Shown: positions 34,500-48,435, counted from the stretch's first letter. The stretch: 64,000 bases of DNA from Echinometra lucunter (GCA_029962745.1 CM057156.1:4381865-4445864), one strand, 5' to 3'. Program-made: numbers and translations. The notes: generated from the sequence alone by a model not told the origin.

Positions 34500-34630
34500 A
34501 TTATAACCATTGGTCTAGCGGTAACATGAATGGTCAGGTCTTTGTCTTCGCCTACAAACTGATTCTGATCGGACTCAGGTTTGAGTCTGAGTCACGTCTT
34601 TCGGATGGTGACGTCAAATGTAGGTCCCAG
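34500..34630 (+). mobile_element. tRNA-derived SINE (second family)
   Basis: The A-box-like TTGGTCTAGCGGTAACATG is followed by a B-box-like region CAGGTTTGAGTCTGAGTC and then TTTCGGATGGTGACGTCAAA. The order fits a tRNA head with SINE body. It lies directly after the first SINE. Confidence 0.5.
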
Positions 34631-35061
34631 ATAAACAATCATATCTGATAGATTTTTTTTCCATAATGTTTTTATTAGAGATTTCATTCAAAATAAACAT
34701 CAATACATCCATGTAAATCAATATAAGCAAAATGATATAATGCAAGTCTTCATTTTGTTTCCATAGCATATTTTCTTAGATAAAACATCAGTTAATGAGG
34801 AAAACAAGGAGGAATGAAACCCCTTATATACACATATATATGAAAAAACAACAACAAAAACATGCATACACACATACACCTTTATCCGTCTACAAATTCC
34901 CAACTACACACGCACACAAACACACCCACACACACACGCAGCATTCATTCTCCTGAGGACGGTATGAACATGAGAAAAAGAATAACATGGGGTAACATGA
35001 AGCCTTCTACCGCCATTACGTTTTACCACAATGGAAACCTTCAAAGGATATCTAATTTTTG

Positions 35062-35620
35062 GAAGGGAACCAAAACCCTCAAGTGAAGCAGTTTTTAAAT
35101 AAAAACTGAGACAGAATAAACACATCAACGTAAATTTGAACGAAATCGGGCACCGAATAAGAAAGTTATGGCTATATTAATTTTTTATTTGACATTCTTT
35201 TTTGACACTACCATAGCTATACTGATGACATCATTTTTTTGTGGACAACTCTCAGTATAATTTATACACACAAAATCAAACAATTTCATTTTGCTTAAGT
35301 ATGCACATTCTCTTAAGCCAAACCCAAGATATATCATGTAGAAGTGTTTTCTCAAAAAAAAAAAAATTGGGATATAAAGACAATAAAACACGTGGTCTTC
35401 ATGAAAGAGAGAATATATGAAATTCTGTATACAAAACATGTAGAGAGTTGTCCACATCTCATATTATCAACATCTATGGCAGTGTCAAAAACAGAAAATG
35501 TCAAATAGGCATAACTTTCTTACTCCATGTCCGATTTCATTCAAATTCTTGCTGATCTCTTTTATTCTGTCTCAGCTACGATTTAAAAACCGCTTGAGTT
35601 GAGGGGGTTTGGTTCCCTTT
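35062..35620. mobile_element. Foldback MITE with arms of about 150 bp
   Basis: The left arm begins AAGGGAACCAAAACCCTCAA and includes TGAGACAGAATAAA, GAAATCGG and AAGAAAGTTATGG. The right arm carries these blocks inverted and ends in GGTTCCCTTTAA. The interior is AT-rich and non-coding. Its right end sits exactly at the left edge of the TRIM duplication copy 2. Confidence 0.75.
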
Positions 35621-35639
35621 AATGCAAACGTGTTCTATC

Positions 35640-35760
35640 TCTCTCTCTCTCTTTCCCTTTCCTTCTCTGTCTGTCTCTCTCTCCCCTCTTCTCTCTCTCT
35701 CTCTCCCTTTTCTTCTCTGTCTCTCTCCCCCTCTCTCCCCTCCCCTTCTCTCTCCCTGGA
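35640..35760. repeat. (CT)n-rich microsatellite
   Basis: An imperfect pyrimidine tract, present in shorter form at the corresponding place of duplication copy 1 (27608-27630). Confidence 0.85.
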
Positions 35761-37149
35761 TGATATCAATTCTATTCTCTTTTTAGCCAACTTCCAATGT
35801 ACAAAAATGCAAATGCATGATACTTATTAATCAGTGAAATAAGTATTTTGTATTTCATATTGTACTTTTTTAGACTCTTAAAACCACACACTGGAGTAGA
35901 CCATACTGCAATACATTATCATAACAGTTATACTGGTAACATAAAAATACATTTGGTAAAGCAACACAATGAATTGTGAAAACGAAATTATACTATATTC
36001 AGCGAGTGGGCAGTACGTATGTCAAGCAGTAATTATCATGTGTTCATATCATAACTCTATTTTGGTCACGAAGCATTCACACACAAAAAATGTTTTCTTT
36101 GTTAGAGATGATTAGAAGTTTGTAATTTCTATACCTGTTAACCAACTGCTCTCAGACAGTGGAAAAAGAAAGATGATTTTCTTCAGGCATATGAGAAGTA
36201 AGAGGGAGAAAAACTGGTCTAAATTATTTCAGGTGTGAGGATAAGGACTCTTTGCCGCACAGAGCAATATTCCGATTTGTGTGACCTCAGTGTTTTGATT
36301 ATGCTATTAATTTGTCTCTTCTACTTTTATTGCTTTAGTATCGCTATGACCTTATTACTATACATAACTAAGTTTCCGGGGCTTGCCCCTCACAAGCATT
36401 TGCTTTTTTTTTTTTAGCTTGCCCCTCCGTTTTGCTATATCCTAATTTTCTCAGTCTGGTCAGTGTTATTTATAGTATCTCATACAGTCTATTCTTTATT
36501 TTATGTCATTTCCATTACTTTCGTCTCATTGAAAGTGTATTCTAATTTTGTTTGTATATAAGTGAAACGGAAAAATAAATCAAATCAAATCAAACAAAGG
36601 AGTGTTTTCAAAATTAAGCATTCATTCGGCTTGTTTATCAGTGCTCTGTCTTCATATGGGAGATCGATTTGGAAGACCCCTAACATTCATTCTACCCTGA
36701 TTACCATGGTACTGATACGGTAATGAACTAAGTTCTCATTTTGTCAGCAGGATCATTATACTAATCTCCATAAATTCTATCAGTATACCTCATAGTTCAT
36801 AAAGTAAGAGTTCATTTGTATGTCTCTTAAGAACTTCAAAGCCATGTGCGTCGTTGGTGACCTATGATTGTGTTTTGAACTTGAAATTAGATTCTGATTT
36901 GAACTTCATTCTTCATAAGCGTAAAATATGGTTTCAAGAAATTGATATGGTAATATTCAAGGATTCAAACATGCAATAGGATGACCACAAACTATCTTGA
37001 AAAGCTAATCGAGTACAGTATCTGAATATGTACAAACTTGACAAACATTTAGAAGATCCATATCAATTGTGTGGATGAAGGAGAACAAGGAACAAAGGGT
37101 TTAAAGTAATGTCACACGTTGCAGATAATGAGATTCATGCACATGCAGA

Positions 37150-39000
37150 TTACAAGTTAAACCTATGAATCAGAGCCATCATGCAAATCCAAGCTAGAAG
37201 TCAAATAAAGCGGAGAGCAGTTGGTCATATTCTCAACTGTTCTGGGACAGATCAGAGGGACTTTCGTAAGGTCATAGAGCGTCCTACCTTGAAGACTGTA
37301 TCCTGTATGACTTGAGAGTTTCAGATAACCTGACCGAAGTCTTACACTCTAGAATACTCTAGATCATTCAATGTGTCCACTAACTGCCACAGCGTCCTAC
37401 CAGGTATATGACTGGCTTTGATAGATTTAATCACGTGACCTTTCCTGTCAATTAATGTGATAAATACCATACACCCACCCTTGTCACACAAATCTGTTTG
37501 GGTGTTCCTTTCCATTATGGGGATGACTTCATCTGGAATCGAATTCTTATCGAGTTCCTATCAAGTTCTCATCGAGTTCTCATCGAGTTCTTATCGAGTT
37601 CTTGCGTCATCTTTAGCACAATGAAGCAGCACTTAAATGGAAGAAGAAGAAGAAGATGTAATTCATCATTGCCACTGCAAATATGGATAAAGATTTGTCA
37701 TTCTAAAATTTGCATTGGACACTCGAGGCTGGGCCATCGAGATGGAAGGAGAGTAGAATTTTACTTCATTTGAGACATAGGTTCTGTGCCGCCGGTGAGC
37801 GTAGCAATGTCAAAGATCTTACCAACTCTAGTTCGATTCAATTCAATTCAATTCAATTCAATTCAGTTCAGTTGACAGATATTGCTTGATCAACCGCTAC
37901 AAGTAAAGAACTGTGTCTTCAGATACTGTTGTCATAACCTGGACAGATGCAGTGAGAGATATTACCCTTCTCATGCTTACGACTCTGAAGATCAACTGTC
38001 TTTAATTTCTTCTTCGACAGAAGCGATTCCAGATACCCCCAATAATTCTTTTCCAACAGCGCCCTGCTCGGAATTTTTCGGACAGACCATTCTTTTACCA
38101 TGCTCAATCTTGACCTTGCCAAATACCAAGAACTTATCGGTGGCCGGAGAAAAAAACTATAACCTTTCCGGTTGCATCTGATTCTTTTGTGGTTTCTTCA
38201 AAGTTTTCTTCTTGTGTTAACAAATCTTCAAGTTCATCCCGACAATGCACTGACAATAGCAATGCTGGACGCGTCCAGGACATTTTAGATGTGTTTTCAC
38301 GTTGCAAATAGAGTCCGTCGATATCACTTATAATCTTCTATGGTTATGATGTCACGGTCCAGTACAGAGCTTTGTAATTTTTTTAGTTCTCTGTTTCTTT
38401 TAGAACTTTATGCTTTTAATGCTGGACGTCTCTTTCAATTTTGTTGTTGAAAAGCGTTACTAATTTCAAATCTCTGCTTTTTGAACTGAAGAATGTAATT
38501 CCTTTCTGTGTTCTTCACATATGTCGATTTTCTTTTTTCAATTTTTTTCTTCCTTCCTTCGCATCGCCGAAATAAGTTGTCGGCCCGCCCTCACATTTTC
38601 TCGATGTCCTCTTTCTTTGATATCTTATGTCCTTGGTGGTCTCTACGAAGCAGGTAAACATATATTTCCTCGACAGACCGTGCAATAGATGGTCTCTTTT
38701 TCGGCGTGCCTTGAACATAAATTAGTGCATTGGTTGGTGAGCAGTTGTTGTCTTTCATCATCTCTTATCTGGTCCACAAGTCCGTTAATAGCTATGTTTG
38801 ATGGTAGACCCATTACTTCGTGCCCTTTTATCAAGAGGCGTAACCTTTCTGCAAAGGGGACACTCTATGTCATTGCACGCTTTATGCGCCTTGTCACATC
38901 GCTCAAGCTTCAAACAGCTCCTGCAGAAAGTGGTCACAGATCAAAAGAGTTGCGTTTTCAAAGATATCGAAGCAAAGAGGGCATATCAGTTCTTTAAACC
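37150..39000 (-). pseudogene. TRIM pseudogene
   Basis: It is homologous to the intact TRIM gene along its length but no frame stays open. The best segment is 38643-38834, which corresponds to residues about 70-128 of the intact protein and includes GLPSNIAINGLVDQIRDDER and a B-box with cysteines. The RING region lies at about 38840-38990 in other frames, and the start codon is not recognisable. The C-terminal propeller region is interrupted by repeat expansions and stops. It is a dead tandem copy, older than the 3' tails of the nearby LINEs judging by divergence. Confidence 0.85.
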
Positions 39001-40504
39001 GATCTCCTTCCTCTTTCGAAAGCCATAAGCATATGTATGAAAATGAGTCCCAACTACTGTGACGACCGTCAGTGCATGCAGATATAACATTTCAGTATCC
39101 TAACGTCAACATACATATTACTTTATGCATCCGTTTATTTTGTGCTGCAATGCCTGAAGTCCGAAGAAAAAACTCGGTAGAATTGAAGTAAAAGATGCTG
39201 AAACCAGAAGTTACAATAGAGTATCAATTCCAGTCCTTGAGTGCATTGTAGGAAATGATCTTTTAAACGATTACCACCAATAGACATGTTAGAATACAAA
39301 TGCATTGTCACATGCTCTTGTATTGCCATTGAGGGAGGTGATATTGGGCCGTGTTTTGGGGTTTTTTTTTTACCAATTGTTAACGTACGATGCTCTCGCA
39401 TAGGTTTAGCGGCCCAAAGTTCGGAAGAGACAACGCCAGTGATTGTTTAGGACTATTTTTTATCGCGTGATTTCCGAATTTCAAAGACACCAAGATTTTT
39501 TTCTTATAGTGCCGTATTACGTCGTTCATGCTTTGACCTTATGGAAGGGTGGGTATGCTTACAAGAGCCAGAAATAGCTGTACGAAAACTTTTATGAGAT
39601 GATCGATATTTACGAGGGGAATTATACAGGGCGGCCCCTGCCATAAAAAATGCCTACTTCGTTCATGTGGGCCAAATTCCACTGGTAGTAAATGGGAATC
39701 TCTTTAGACGAAAAATGATACTGAATGATATTAATTGTCAAACTTGGTTGTGTTTTTTCTTTCTAGTCGTATTTTTATGAAAATATCCCTTTACCAAAAG
39801 GAAAGTGCAATTTTTCGTTTGTTTGTCTATACAAAGAAAAAATGATAAATTATTTGCAATTTTTAGGTTCATAAATAAGCAAGCAAAATAAAGTAAAACA
39901 CAGCACACACAAAAAGCAAAAAACATGAAGTCAGTCAGAGATGGAATTTGTGTTTGGGTTAACCCTAGCATGCCAAGATGCATAATTTCATGCCATTTTC
40001 AACTACATTAAGCTATCAAAAACGCCTGATAGAAGAGAAATGTTGTGGAATGTTATATTAGTGTTCAATCTGATGTTATTACAGCGTGCCCAAAGCTGAG
40101 GCATATTCTGAAACTGATATCTGATGAAGGAAAACCGCCGCAGGATGTCTTTAACCAATGCTTGCTTCAACATTGTTCGCAGAACGCGTCTAGAACGAAA
40201 AGCACCAATTTTAACGAATTTGGGATATACATTTTTCTCCTCAGTAGATTCCTCATCCTATTTGTGCTGATGAAAATTTTGCCCCCACATTCGTTAAAGT
40301 ATGCACCCAGTTTATTTTTTTTTTTTCATGGGCCACACTGTGTGTATTTAATACAATTACATTGGGAAGAATGACTGTTGGGATGACATGAGCAAAGTGT
40401 GATGTGTATTTTATCAACCCATCGGATACAAGGCTTGTCCAATATCAGCACATAAGTAATAATAAATATTAATGATACATAGCACTCAGGTCACGAAGCC
40501 AGCC

Positions 40505-41041
40505 TATACCGGGTGTCCCATAAAAGGGGAACGGCGGATTTCCGTACTTTACCTTCAAAAAGTATGTAGTTGTTCCTACATCATGGGCAAAGAATCCTCT
40601 GCTGAAGAGAAAGATACCAAAAATCATTAAATTGTTGAATGAACTTTGATTCTATCCCCTATTTCTTAAAATTCCGTCATTTTCCTTTTTTTTTTGGCAA
40701 CCGGACGAGAGTAAAAATTTATGTGTCGGGATGGCTTTTTATAAAACGATGTTTGAGGGATGTCCATTGATGCATGTGAATAACAAAACATGCCACATGA
40801 AAAGCCATCCCCGACACATTTCTGCTCTCATCTGTGGCCAAAAAAAACATGCGAAATTTGAAAATTACTGTATTTTAAGAAACGGGCATAGAATTAAAAT
40901 TACTTCACCAATTTCAGTGATCCTGGTGTCATTCTCTTTCGTGGAAGATGCTTTACCCACTGATGTAGAAAAACTATCTACTTTTTCAAGGTAAAGTACT
41001 GAAAGACAGCCGTTTCCGCTTTTTCTGGGATACCCGGTATA
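40505..41041. mobile_element. MITE with TATACCGGGT termini
   Basis: The left end TATACCGGGTGTCCCA is inverted at the right as TGGGATACCCGGTATA. Subterminal blocks GGTAAAGTA and GAACGGCGGATTTCC are also inverted. A second internal inverted pair, GTGTCGGGATGGCTTTT near 40723 and AAAAGCCATCCCCGACAC near 40800, makes it a nested hairpin. It has no transposase. Confidence 0.75.
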
Positions 41042-43522
41042 GTGCATGTGGCAGGTATATAGCATGTACTGAGCTTACTTTGTAGATTCTCTGTTAAGAT
41101 GCGTGACAAAAACACAAATCAAGTGCTCTGTACTCATGGCACATTTCCATTGCACACTGGCCATTAAAATAGCCATTAAGATTAAGATTGCCTGCGCAGA
41201 AATGAAGCGAAAACATGCGCTTGACAGCTATTCAACAGTTTGTAAAAATCAGTGGAATCAAGATGGACCTGTTTCCCCTTTCTATTCTTTATCTGTATTC
41301 TGTCTTTCTGTTGTTTATAATTTTGGAGGCTGGAGCCCCAAAGCTGACATGCAGGAGTACCCCAGTAGAGAGAAGAGAGAAAGAAAGAGACGGAGAGAGA
41401 AAGAGAAGGTAAAGGAAAAGGAGAAGAGATGAAATAGATCATGGCAGTAGAGAATGTGGAAGCGGGTTTTCCCGTGACAATTGATTCCCCTCCCCCCAAC
41501 TTTACCCTTCCTTCGACTGAACTAAATCCAGGTCTCTGCACAGTTAACACATTCATATTTGTCCTCATGACTGATAACAATAACTTTAACTTGTAAAAGT
41601 GAAAAAAGAACACACACACACACACAAACAAGAAACTAAAAACAAACAATGAAAAAAATCCCCTAAAAACTAAAAACAAACACCCATAATTCCGACCTTT
41701 GATTTGTGATCATCAATAGCAAAAACTGCCTGCAAGTATTTGATATGTACATTTTCTCACTGCATTCATGTCCACACACGCATTTTTTTCCCCTGGTTGA
41801 AAGTTTTCTTTCTAACATTGAAAATTGATCTTTAGAAACTGACGATTCCACGGTACGATGCTCTAAGCCATAGAATGATAATTGCTGGAAGCAAATCGAA
41901 GATGGAGGAAAATAACGAACTCTTTTTTTTTTAAAGCAACTGCGTTCTAAAATGGCATGCAACACAGAAAGCATGAGGATCACCATCAGAACCTTAAAAC
42001 CCCATTGAGAAATTGTTTTTATGCGTTTATATTAAAACTGGTGGTAAGGAAAACGTTCTATGAAATAATGGATGGTTTCATTCATTAATTTATTTATCTA
42101 TTTTTGGTATAAAGGAATTTTTCAGAACTTCGACTTCTTTAGGGCACAAAATATATTTTCATAATTTTCATGAAAGCAACAATACCTAATGTTGTAATTA
42201 TATGAAAGGGAATTTTGAATAACAATTTACTGCACATCATTTCAAGCGATGAATCATGTCTAGGATATCTATCCCAGCATACATTACCTATACTTAAGTT
42301 CGCATCACTTCTACACAGCATCTCGTGCAAGTGGGTTCTTACATGCCATTTCAAAACAAACTTGCACTGTGAATCCTTTATGAAATAATGCAATTGCAAG
42401 TTCATCACTTTACTTTTATTTCATGGAGCATCTCCTATAGAGTTTTGAATTCATCTTTACAAAATAGGTAAATTAACATGCTTATTAACTGACTGAAATG
42501 TTACATTCATATGGCTAATAATTTCTTTCTAATTAAGCCTTTGGTTGGGGTTTTTTTTTCTGGGACACACTATTCCAAGAACATTTCCTAAACCACCTTC
42601 AGTGTCTACAGTAGTGCCAATCACATTTGAATCTTTGAAACTTCATTTCACAATGTTGGAGATGCTCCATGATTTTTTTTTTTTTTTTTTTTTTTTTGTC
42701 GCTCTTTGAAAGGAATGCTTCCACCTCGACCTGTGTACTCTCTACAAAAAACAAAAAAAAAAAGGAGAGTGAAAAAAGAGAGTGCATTCATAGTGCATTC
42801 ATAATGCATTCACAATTAAGAGTAAAAATTGTGATATTCACTCTTTACTCACTCTTTTTGGGATGACGTTAGTGATAATTCATAATCCTTGAGTGATCAC
42901 GTAGGTCACCCCTCAAAGAGTGAACAGGAATGCTGGTTATCATAAAGTGCTTGCCGTGCTGCTTGTATTTCTGTATACTTTCTTGCAGATTAGAGTTACA
43001 GTGAAGATTCCTCTACTAACATGAGTACTATGGCAACCGTAATTTCCTTTCTAACACAAATATTAAATAGGACATAAAAATCGATCATACAAATATTTTG
43101 TTGTGGAAGATATATGAGATAAGCCAGGTGATTCGGTTGATGGATGATTTCGTTTTTACACATTTCATCGTGTAGTTTCTAACAGCATGTTGAAAGGTCA
43201 GCTCATAATTTATGTCTTCATATCGATCCAGAGGCTCAAATCAAATCAGAAACGTTCTTGAAATAATTCTCCCTGTGAAAATATTTATTTCTTTGCACTT
43301 TTACTTCCCGCAGGGGGTATATTTCAAGCGTTGTTTTATAAGGAAGTCTGTCATTTATGTCAACTCTTTAATAGACCGTCAGCATAGTTCCTTTTCTTCA
43401 AGTTTGATACACGTTTGTATTATTCTAGTAGAGAAATAACAAGGGCGGATTCTGACAAAACAAAAAAATCTCTGACAAGAATATATCAATCAACCAATCA
43501 TCCAAGCAAGCCATAAATGAAT

Positions 43523-43524
43523 AA

Positions 43525-43600
<76 letters not shown>

Positions 43601-43605
43601 ATGAT
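43523..43605. repeat. (ATAG)n(ATAA)n microsatellite
   Basis: Tandem TAGA units pass directly into tandem AAAT units; the switch reflects slippage after a point mutation. Confidence 0.9.
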
Positions 43606-44249
43606 TTAAATTAAAAAGTTATTTTTTTTAAATATGACTGATGATTAAAAGTGTTTGTTTCTTTCTGTTTATCTTTCGAAAAGGCAGTGTTAGAAAGGAA
43701 TATTGAGGAAGAGAGACAGAGGGAAACAAAACTGAGAGAAATTAAATTCAAACAGAGAGGGAGGAGGGAGGAAGGAAGGGAGGGAGGAAGAGACGAACGT
43801 TTATGGGAGTGAAGTTCAAGGGTAACATTTTGATTGAGACTGGTCAGAAAACTAATTGACCAGGCTATTTATCTTCTGGTCTGCTCGTCGGAATAAAAGT
43901 GATACTTACCTCAAAAGAGAACAAAGAGAGCCAACGCAGTGATTAAACTCAAGGCGTGTCCTAATCAAGCTTTTCATTTAATTGACAAGTGGATTGTTGA
44001 CATGACCTATTATATGGATCAAGGGCAAATTAAAGTAAAACGGAACTGCGTTTTCTTCGGCGTTGTTTACGGTGTTGATTCTTTCTCTAACGCTGATTTT
44101 TTTTTTCTAGTCACGGTAGTTAGCTACAGATCCACAATACTTAGATCCTTGAAAGAGTCCAGGTGCAAACATGAAATACGACTTATTCCATTTCCACTTG
44201 CTTCCTTTTAATTCCTATAATAATTAAAAAGGAAAAAAAAATCCCATGG

Positions 44250-44490
44250 CAAAACAGAAAATCACTCTCGGCGGCCGTGCATTTGCCATTGCTTCCCCCA
44301 AAACTGTGGAATAGCTTGCCAATTGAAATTCGAACTCTCCATCCCTAAATGTCTTCGAATCCAAGCTAAAATCATATTTTTTTCAGTTGAATATATATCT
44401 TCGTAGATTTAAGTAAAAGGAGTTCTGAACCTGCGCAGCTGAATATATTTTTCGTAGTAACTGCGCTATACAAATTTGTGCTTATTAAAT
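44250..44490 (+). pseudogene. LINE reverse transcriptase C-terminus and 3' tail
   Basis: A frame starting near 44258 encodes GGRAFAIASPKLWNSLPIEI, the conserved C-terminal block of CR1/L2-type reverse transcriptases. It then degenerates and ends in a 3' UTR with TGCGCTATACAAATTTG. Only the last few dozen codons remain. Confidence 0.75.
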
Positions 44491-44927
44491 TTATTAAAAA
44501 GTCTTCTGCAGTTTTTTGTCGCTAGGGGTGGGCCATCTTAAAAGAAAAAGAAGAAGAAGTGAAGAAAGGACCTAGCTACCAAAATCTAGGGCCCATAAAT
44601 TGCCATACTTTAGGAATCTTTTCCAGGGGTTGGGGCGGACAAGAATATGCTCAATATTCGAGGAAGCACGCAAGCGAGGGAGAGAAGCAACAGAGAAGGG
44701 GATGGTGTCGGGAGGAGGGGGGGGGGGTATCTCCCTCCCACACAAGGGTGCTCTTGCATTTATATAATTGACATTGAAAGATCCGGTGCACACTTTGGGT
44801 GGAATTGTTGAAAAATTTTCAATGATATAAAATAAGACAAATAAATATTTCTGATCAAAATGAATGCAAATCTAAAATCCCAGTCTACAGTAAAGGGGGC
44901 TGAAAAGTTCAGGAGGGCAACTGTCCC

Positions 44928-44937
<10 letters not shown>

Positions 44938-44988
<51 letters not shown>
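44938..44988. repeat. (CT)n microsatellite preceded by a C-run
   Basis: A pure CT tract of about 50 bp after a C homopolymer; the overlapping ORFs are translations of the repeat. Confidence 0.9.
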
Positions 44989-44989
<1 letters not shown>

Positions 44990-47169
44990 TCCCTGCTGCG
45001 CACGGCCTTGGGCAAATAGGAGTAACTTGGCTGGCATTGTAGACATAATATAGGGCCCACTTTCCCCACGGGGGACCCATATACCGTTTGTACCCTGAGC
45101 CCCATCTAGGTCCCATATTGTTGTTGTTTCATAGGGCTAATAGGCTTTCCCATATAGAACCCACCAGAACCAGGTCACCTCGCTGGTTAAATCGAAGTGA
45201 GTTTAGTATTTTGACTTTCCTCGGCAAACCAGGATAAATGGTGATCAAAGCCCTGATATATCACTATGTTCTCATTTTTCATAACACTGCGTCTGTGCAC
45301 GTCTAAATGTCAGTTATATTATCATGAGAATAAAGCACAAGTTCATTTTTTCTTTTAATTTGAAAGACCAAGGGAAATCGTGACGCGGAACGTATGACGA
45401 ATTCCTCTACCATGTTAACCCTAATGAATTATTCACCTCTTAAGGTATGAATACATGTCTGTGCACATCAGAAATGAAGTAATAGAGCCTATTTCTCATT
45501 TCTATATAAAGACGTAGATATTACCAAGAAGGTACCTCCTTGATATTACCATGGAGGATATTACTTCCTTAACTAACGGGCGTAGTCTCCTTTAGCTTTT
45601 CAATGAGTTCTATTTCTCACTATTGTGCTAAGGTGAGTTAGGTCGCTGTAACTTTCTCCTTGATTGAAAGAAGAATGAACTCTTAAAATGGTCGAAGAAC
45701 ATTTGATAATGTAGAATAATTATTGGAGAAAATACATTTTTGTAAGCGTATATTAGTAATATTATGAATTTCATATAAATCTCATCAAGGTTATGAATGA
45801 GTTCCTAGTATTAAATCTTTCGCAGCTCCCCAAAATTACTCTTTCAGTAACTTGAGGAAGGCACAATATCAGTGAAACATTTTGATTTATTTTGACGGAG
45901 GAAAAAGAACATGAAATGTTATGATTATTTATCATTATTTAACATTACTATACACAATTTGGAATTAGAAATCCGTGAATTAGTCTCGAAGTAAAAATCG
46001 TTCTGTAAAGAAACAGGTATTCGTGATATTTCAGAGCACAAAAAATGAGACATGTCCCCAGTTATATCACAGTATGTAGGCATTCACTTGCGTACTGAGA
46101 GGGAAGGGCTGGGGGTAGTTGCCCCCAAATATAATTCAAATGTGGTTTATTCCTAATTCTATACAGTGATTAAAAAATGTTGCTGAAATGGCATGATTTT
46201 CTGGGGGTTTTTTCCTCATTTTTTGTAACTTACACTTTTCTGTCCCCATCCTAGTTTTTGCTCATTACGCCACTGTAAACATTAATCTACCAATTCATTT
46301 TGAGATTTGCATATATTTAGGAACTTTTAATTCCAAATACTCATAGATTCATATTTATTTGTATTCATCCAAACGGCTTCATCTTTTCGTTCCTTCTATG
46401 TTTCATGAACATAATTAAACTTATTACCAACAAAGGTTGGAGAGCCCTTTACAAATATGACAATGGTTGCAAGGGGAATGGAGCTTACGTGTTTTCAACG
46501 TCACACTGACGGATCACAACGAACTTGAACAATATTAAAACGAACATGTTTAATTCAAGCCTACCTTGAAATTCTGAGACGTTGAAATATTAAGTGACAT
46601 CTACGAGCTTAATTATGAGGACATGTTTACTTCCAACCCGGCAAGCACCAAAAATACTCATTTTCATTTAGAATAATTGTTGCATTTGGCATTTTGTCCA
46701 ATGTTTAAACAACAGCTGTGGTTGATCAACCTGTTAATCCTTTATGCACTTATAGGCCTGTTCATAGTTTATATGCATAATTGCAAAACGAAAGTTTCTC
46801 TTGACAAAGAAGAAGCTTGTCAGAGGCTTGTCCGACTTAGCACACATAATGTATGCCAATTTTGAATCCATCTAGTTTAGATACCATGCATGACAGATGA
46901 ACTGAATAGTTGGTAGCCATGATTCAGGAGAGAAACATGTAGAAATTGTAAAACCTATAAGTGAACCGGTCTCTCTTGCATTCATTCCATAGTCTGATAG
47001 TGGTTAACCATGTTAACCTGTTGCCCTGTGGAACCAAGTTGTCCCTGTATTAAACCTATGCTAATTAGGGAATTCAGTAGTCAACGGGTTAACAGTGAGA
47101 GTAAAATTGTAACCACTATCAAGAGGGATCTCAACGGGATAAAGTGTGGTCGTATTTCTCCATCCCATC

Positions 47170-47170
<1 letters not shown>

Positions 47171-47211
<41 letters not shown>

Positions 47212-47350
47212 CCCTCTCTCCCTCTCTCCTCTCTCTCTCCTTCTCTCTCCCTCCCTCTCTCTCCCATATCCCTTCTCTATACATTCTCATGCTCTCTCTC
47301 CCTTGCTCTCTTTCTTTCTCTTCCTCTTTTGTCTTTCTCTCCCTGTCTCT
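47171..47350. repeat. (CT)n-rich pyrimidine tract
   Basis: About 180 bp of imperfect CTCTCC repeats. Serine/leucine-rich and arginine/glutamate-rich ORFs on both strands are artefacts. Confidence 0.9.
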
Positions 47351-48435
47351 GTGAAGTACATCTCGTCTCTGTGTCCCGATCTGCATCAATTTAAATCATC
47401 ACAATATCTCTTTTTCACTGTAGCTCTTCTTGACCTCCATTTTCATTCAATTCTAATCCACTAATTATGTTTATCTGCATTCATCTTTAAAAAACCGATC
47501 CGATGCTCACGACCAATGCAATTTATTACAACATTTACTAACGATGGTCACAGTACCTACTGTATAAAAACATAGCGTGATCATGATTATGATGATTGTG
47601 TGTCGGATGGTTAAGACTGCTGTGTTGATAGACTGGCTAGTGCAGTGGCTACTCGACTTTGTTATTAGAGTGTGAAACAAATGGATTCTGTTTCTGTGAT
47701 AGCAATGAAAATCATTTATTATGAATCAACAGGAGATGTCGGGTATATAGCATCCGTGTTTTGTTTTGTGTGTTTTTAATTAGATTCTTTATGAATAATC
47801 GAGTTTTATTATCGGTTGGTTTACTTGTTACCATGGATCGATTTGGAGGCCTTATAAAGTACCACGGGAACTTTAGATACAAAAACAAAACAAAACAAAG
47901 CAAAACAGGACAGGAAAAAGGTACACACATTGATATGAAACTTAATTCGAAATTTCATCTTTCATCGGCCTGCGTTTGTTTGTTACACACACACATTTAA
48001 AACAAAGTACAAAAGGCACTGTGCTCTAATACATGCTATTATTCTTTAACACTTTGCATTCTGAATTAATTTAGAGGAGACATAATAACAATTGTTCTTT
48101 TGATATTTTCTTTAAATTCTACTACCCCCAGTGCAGTATTCATACTGGTAATTATTTTATATATCACTAAGCACACTATCTATCTTTTAGTTTATCTGAT
48201 ACAATGGTTGAAGAGAAAGCCAATTATTACGATTGTTAAATTTAATTGTGCTAAGATGCACTGATGCGAAAAGAACTCTCAAGGAATAATGGACGAAAGC
48301 AATCAGATAAATGACATTTCCATATGTCCTGAAAGATAGCATTTATCATGTTTATGCCCATTAATTATGATATTGAAAGGATGAGCAAAATAACGAAGAA
48401 AGAGAAAGAGACTGACATATATTATGTACATATAT

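Larger units (their letters stand above)
35620..39025. repeat. Segmental duplication, copy 2 (with broken TRIM)
   Basis: It is collinear with 27590-30810 through CCTGGATGATATCAATT, ATCAGTGAAATAAGTATTTT, GAAATTGATATGGTAAT and the TRIM region, but strongly diverged. It also carries private insertions: a 12-bp minisatellite at 37540-37605 and a (TTCAA)n tract at 37833-37875. Confidence 0.8.

Noticed and set aside
40045..40374. 109-codon ORF on the plus strand
   Set aside because: Contains a poly-T-coded phenylalanine run and no family similarity; it lies between MITEs.
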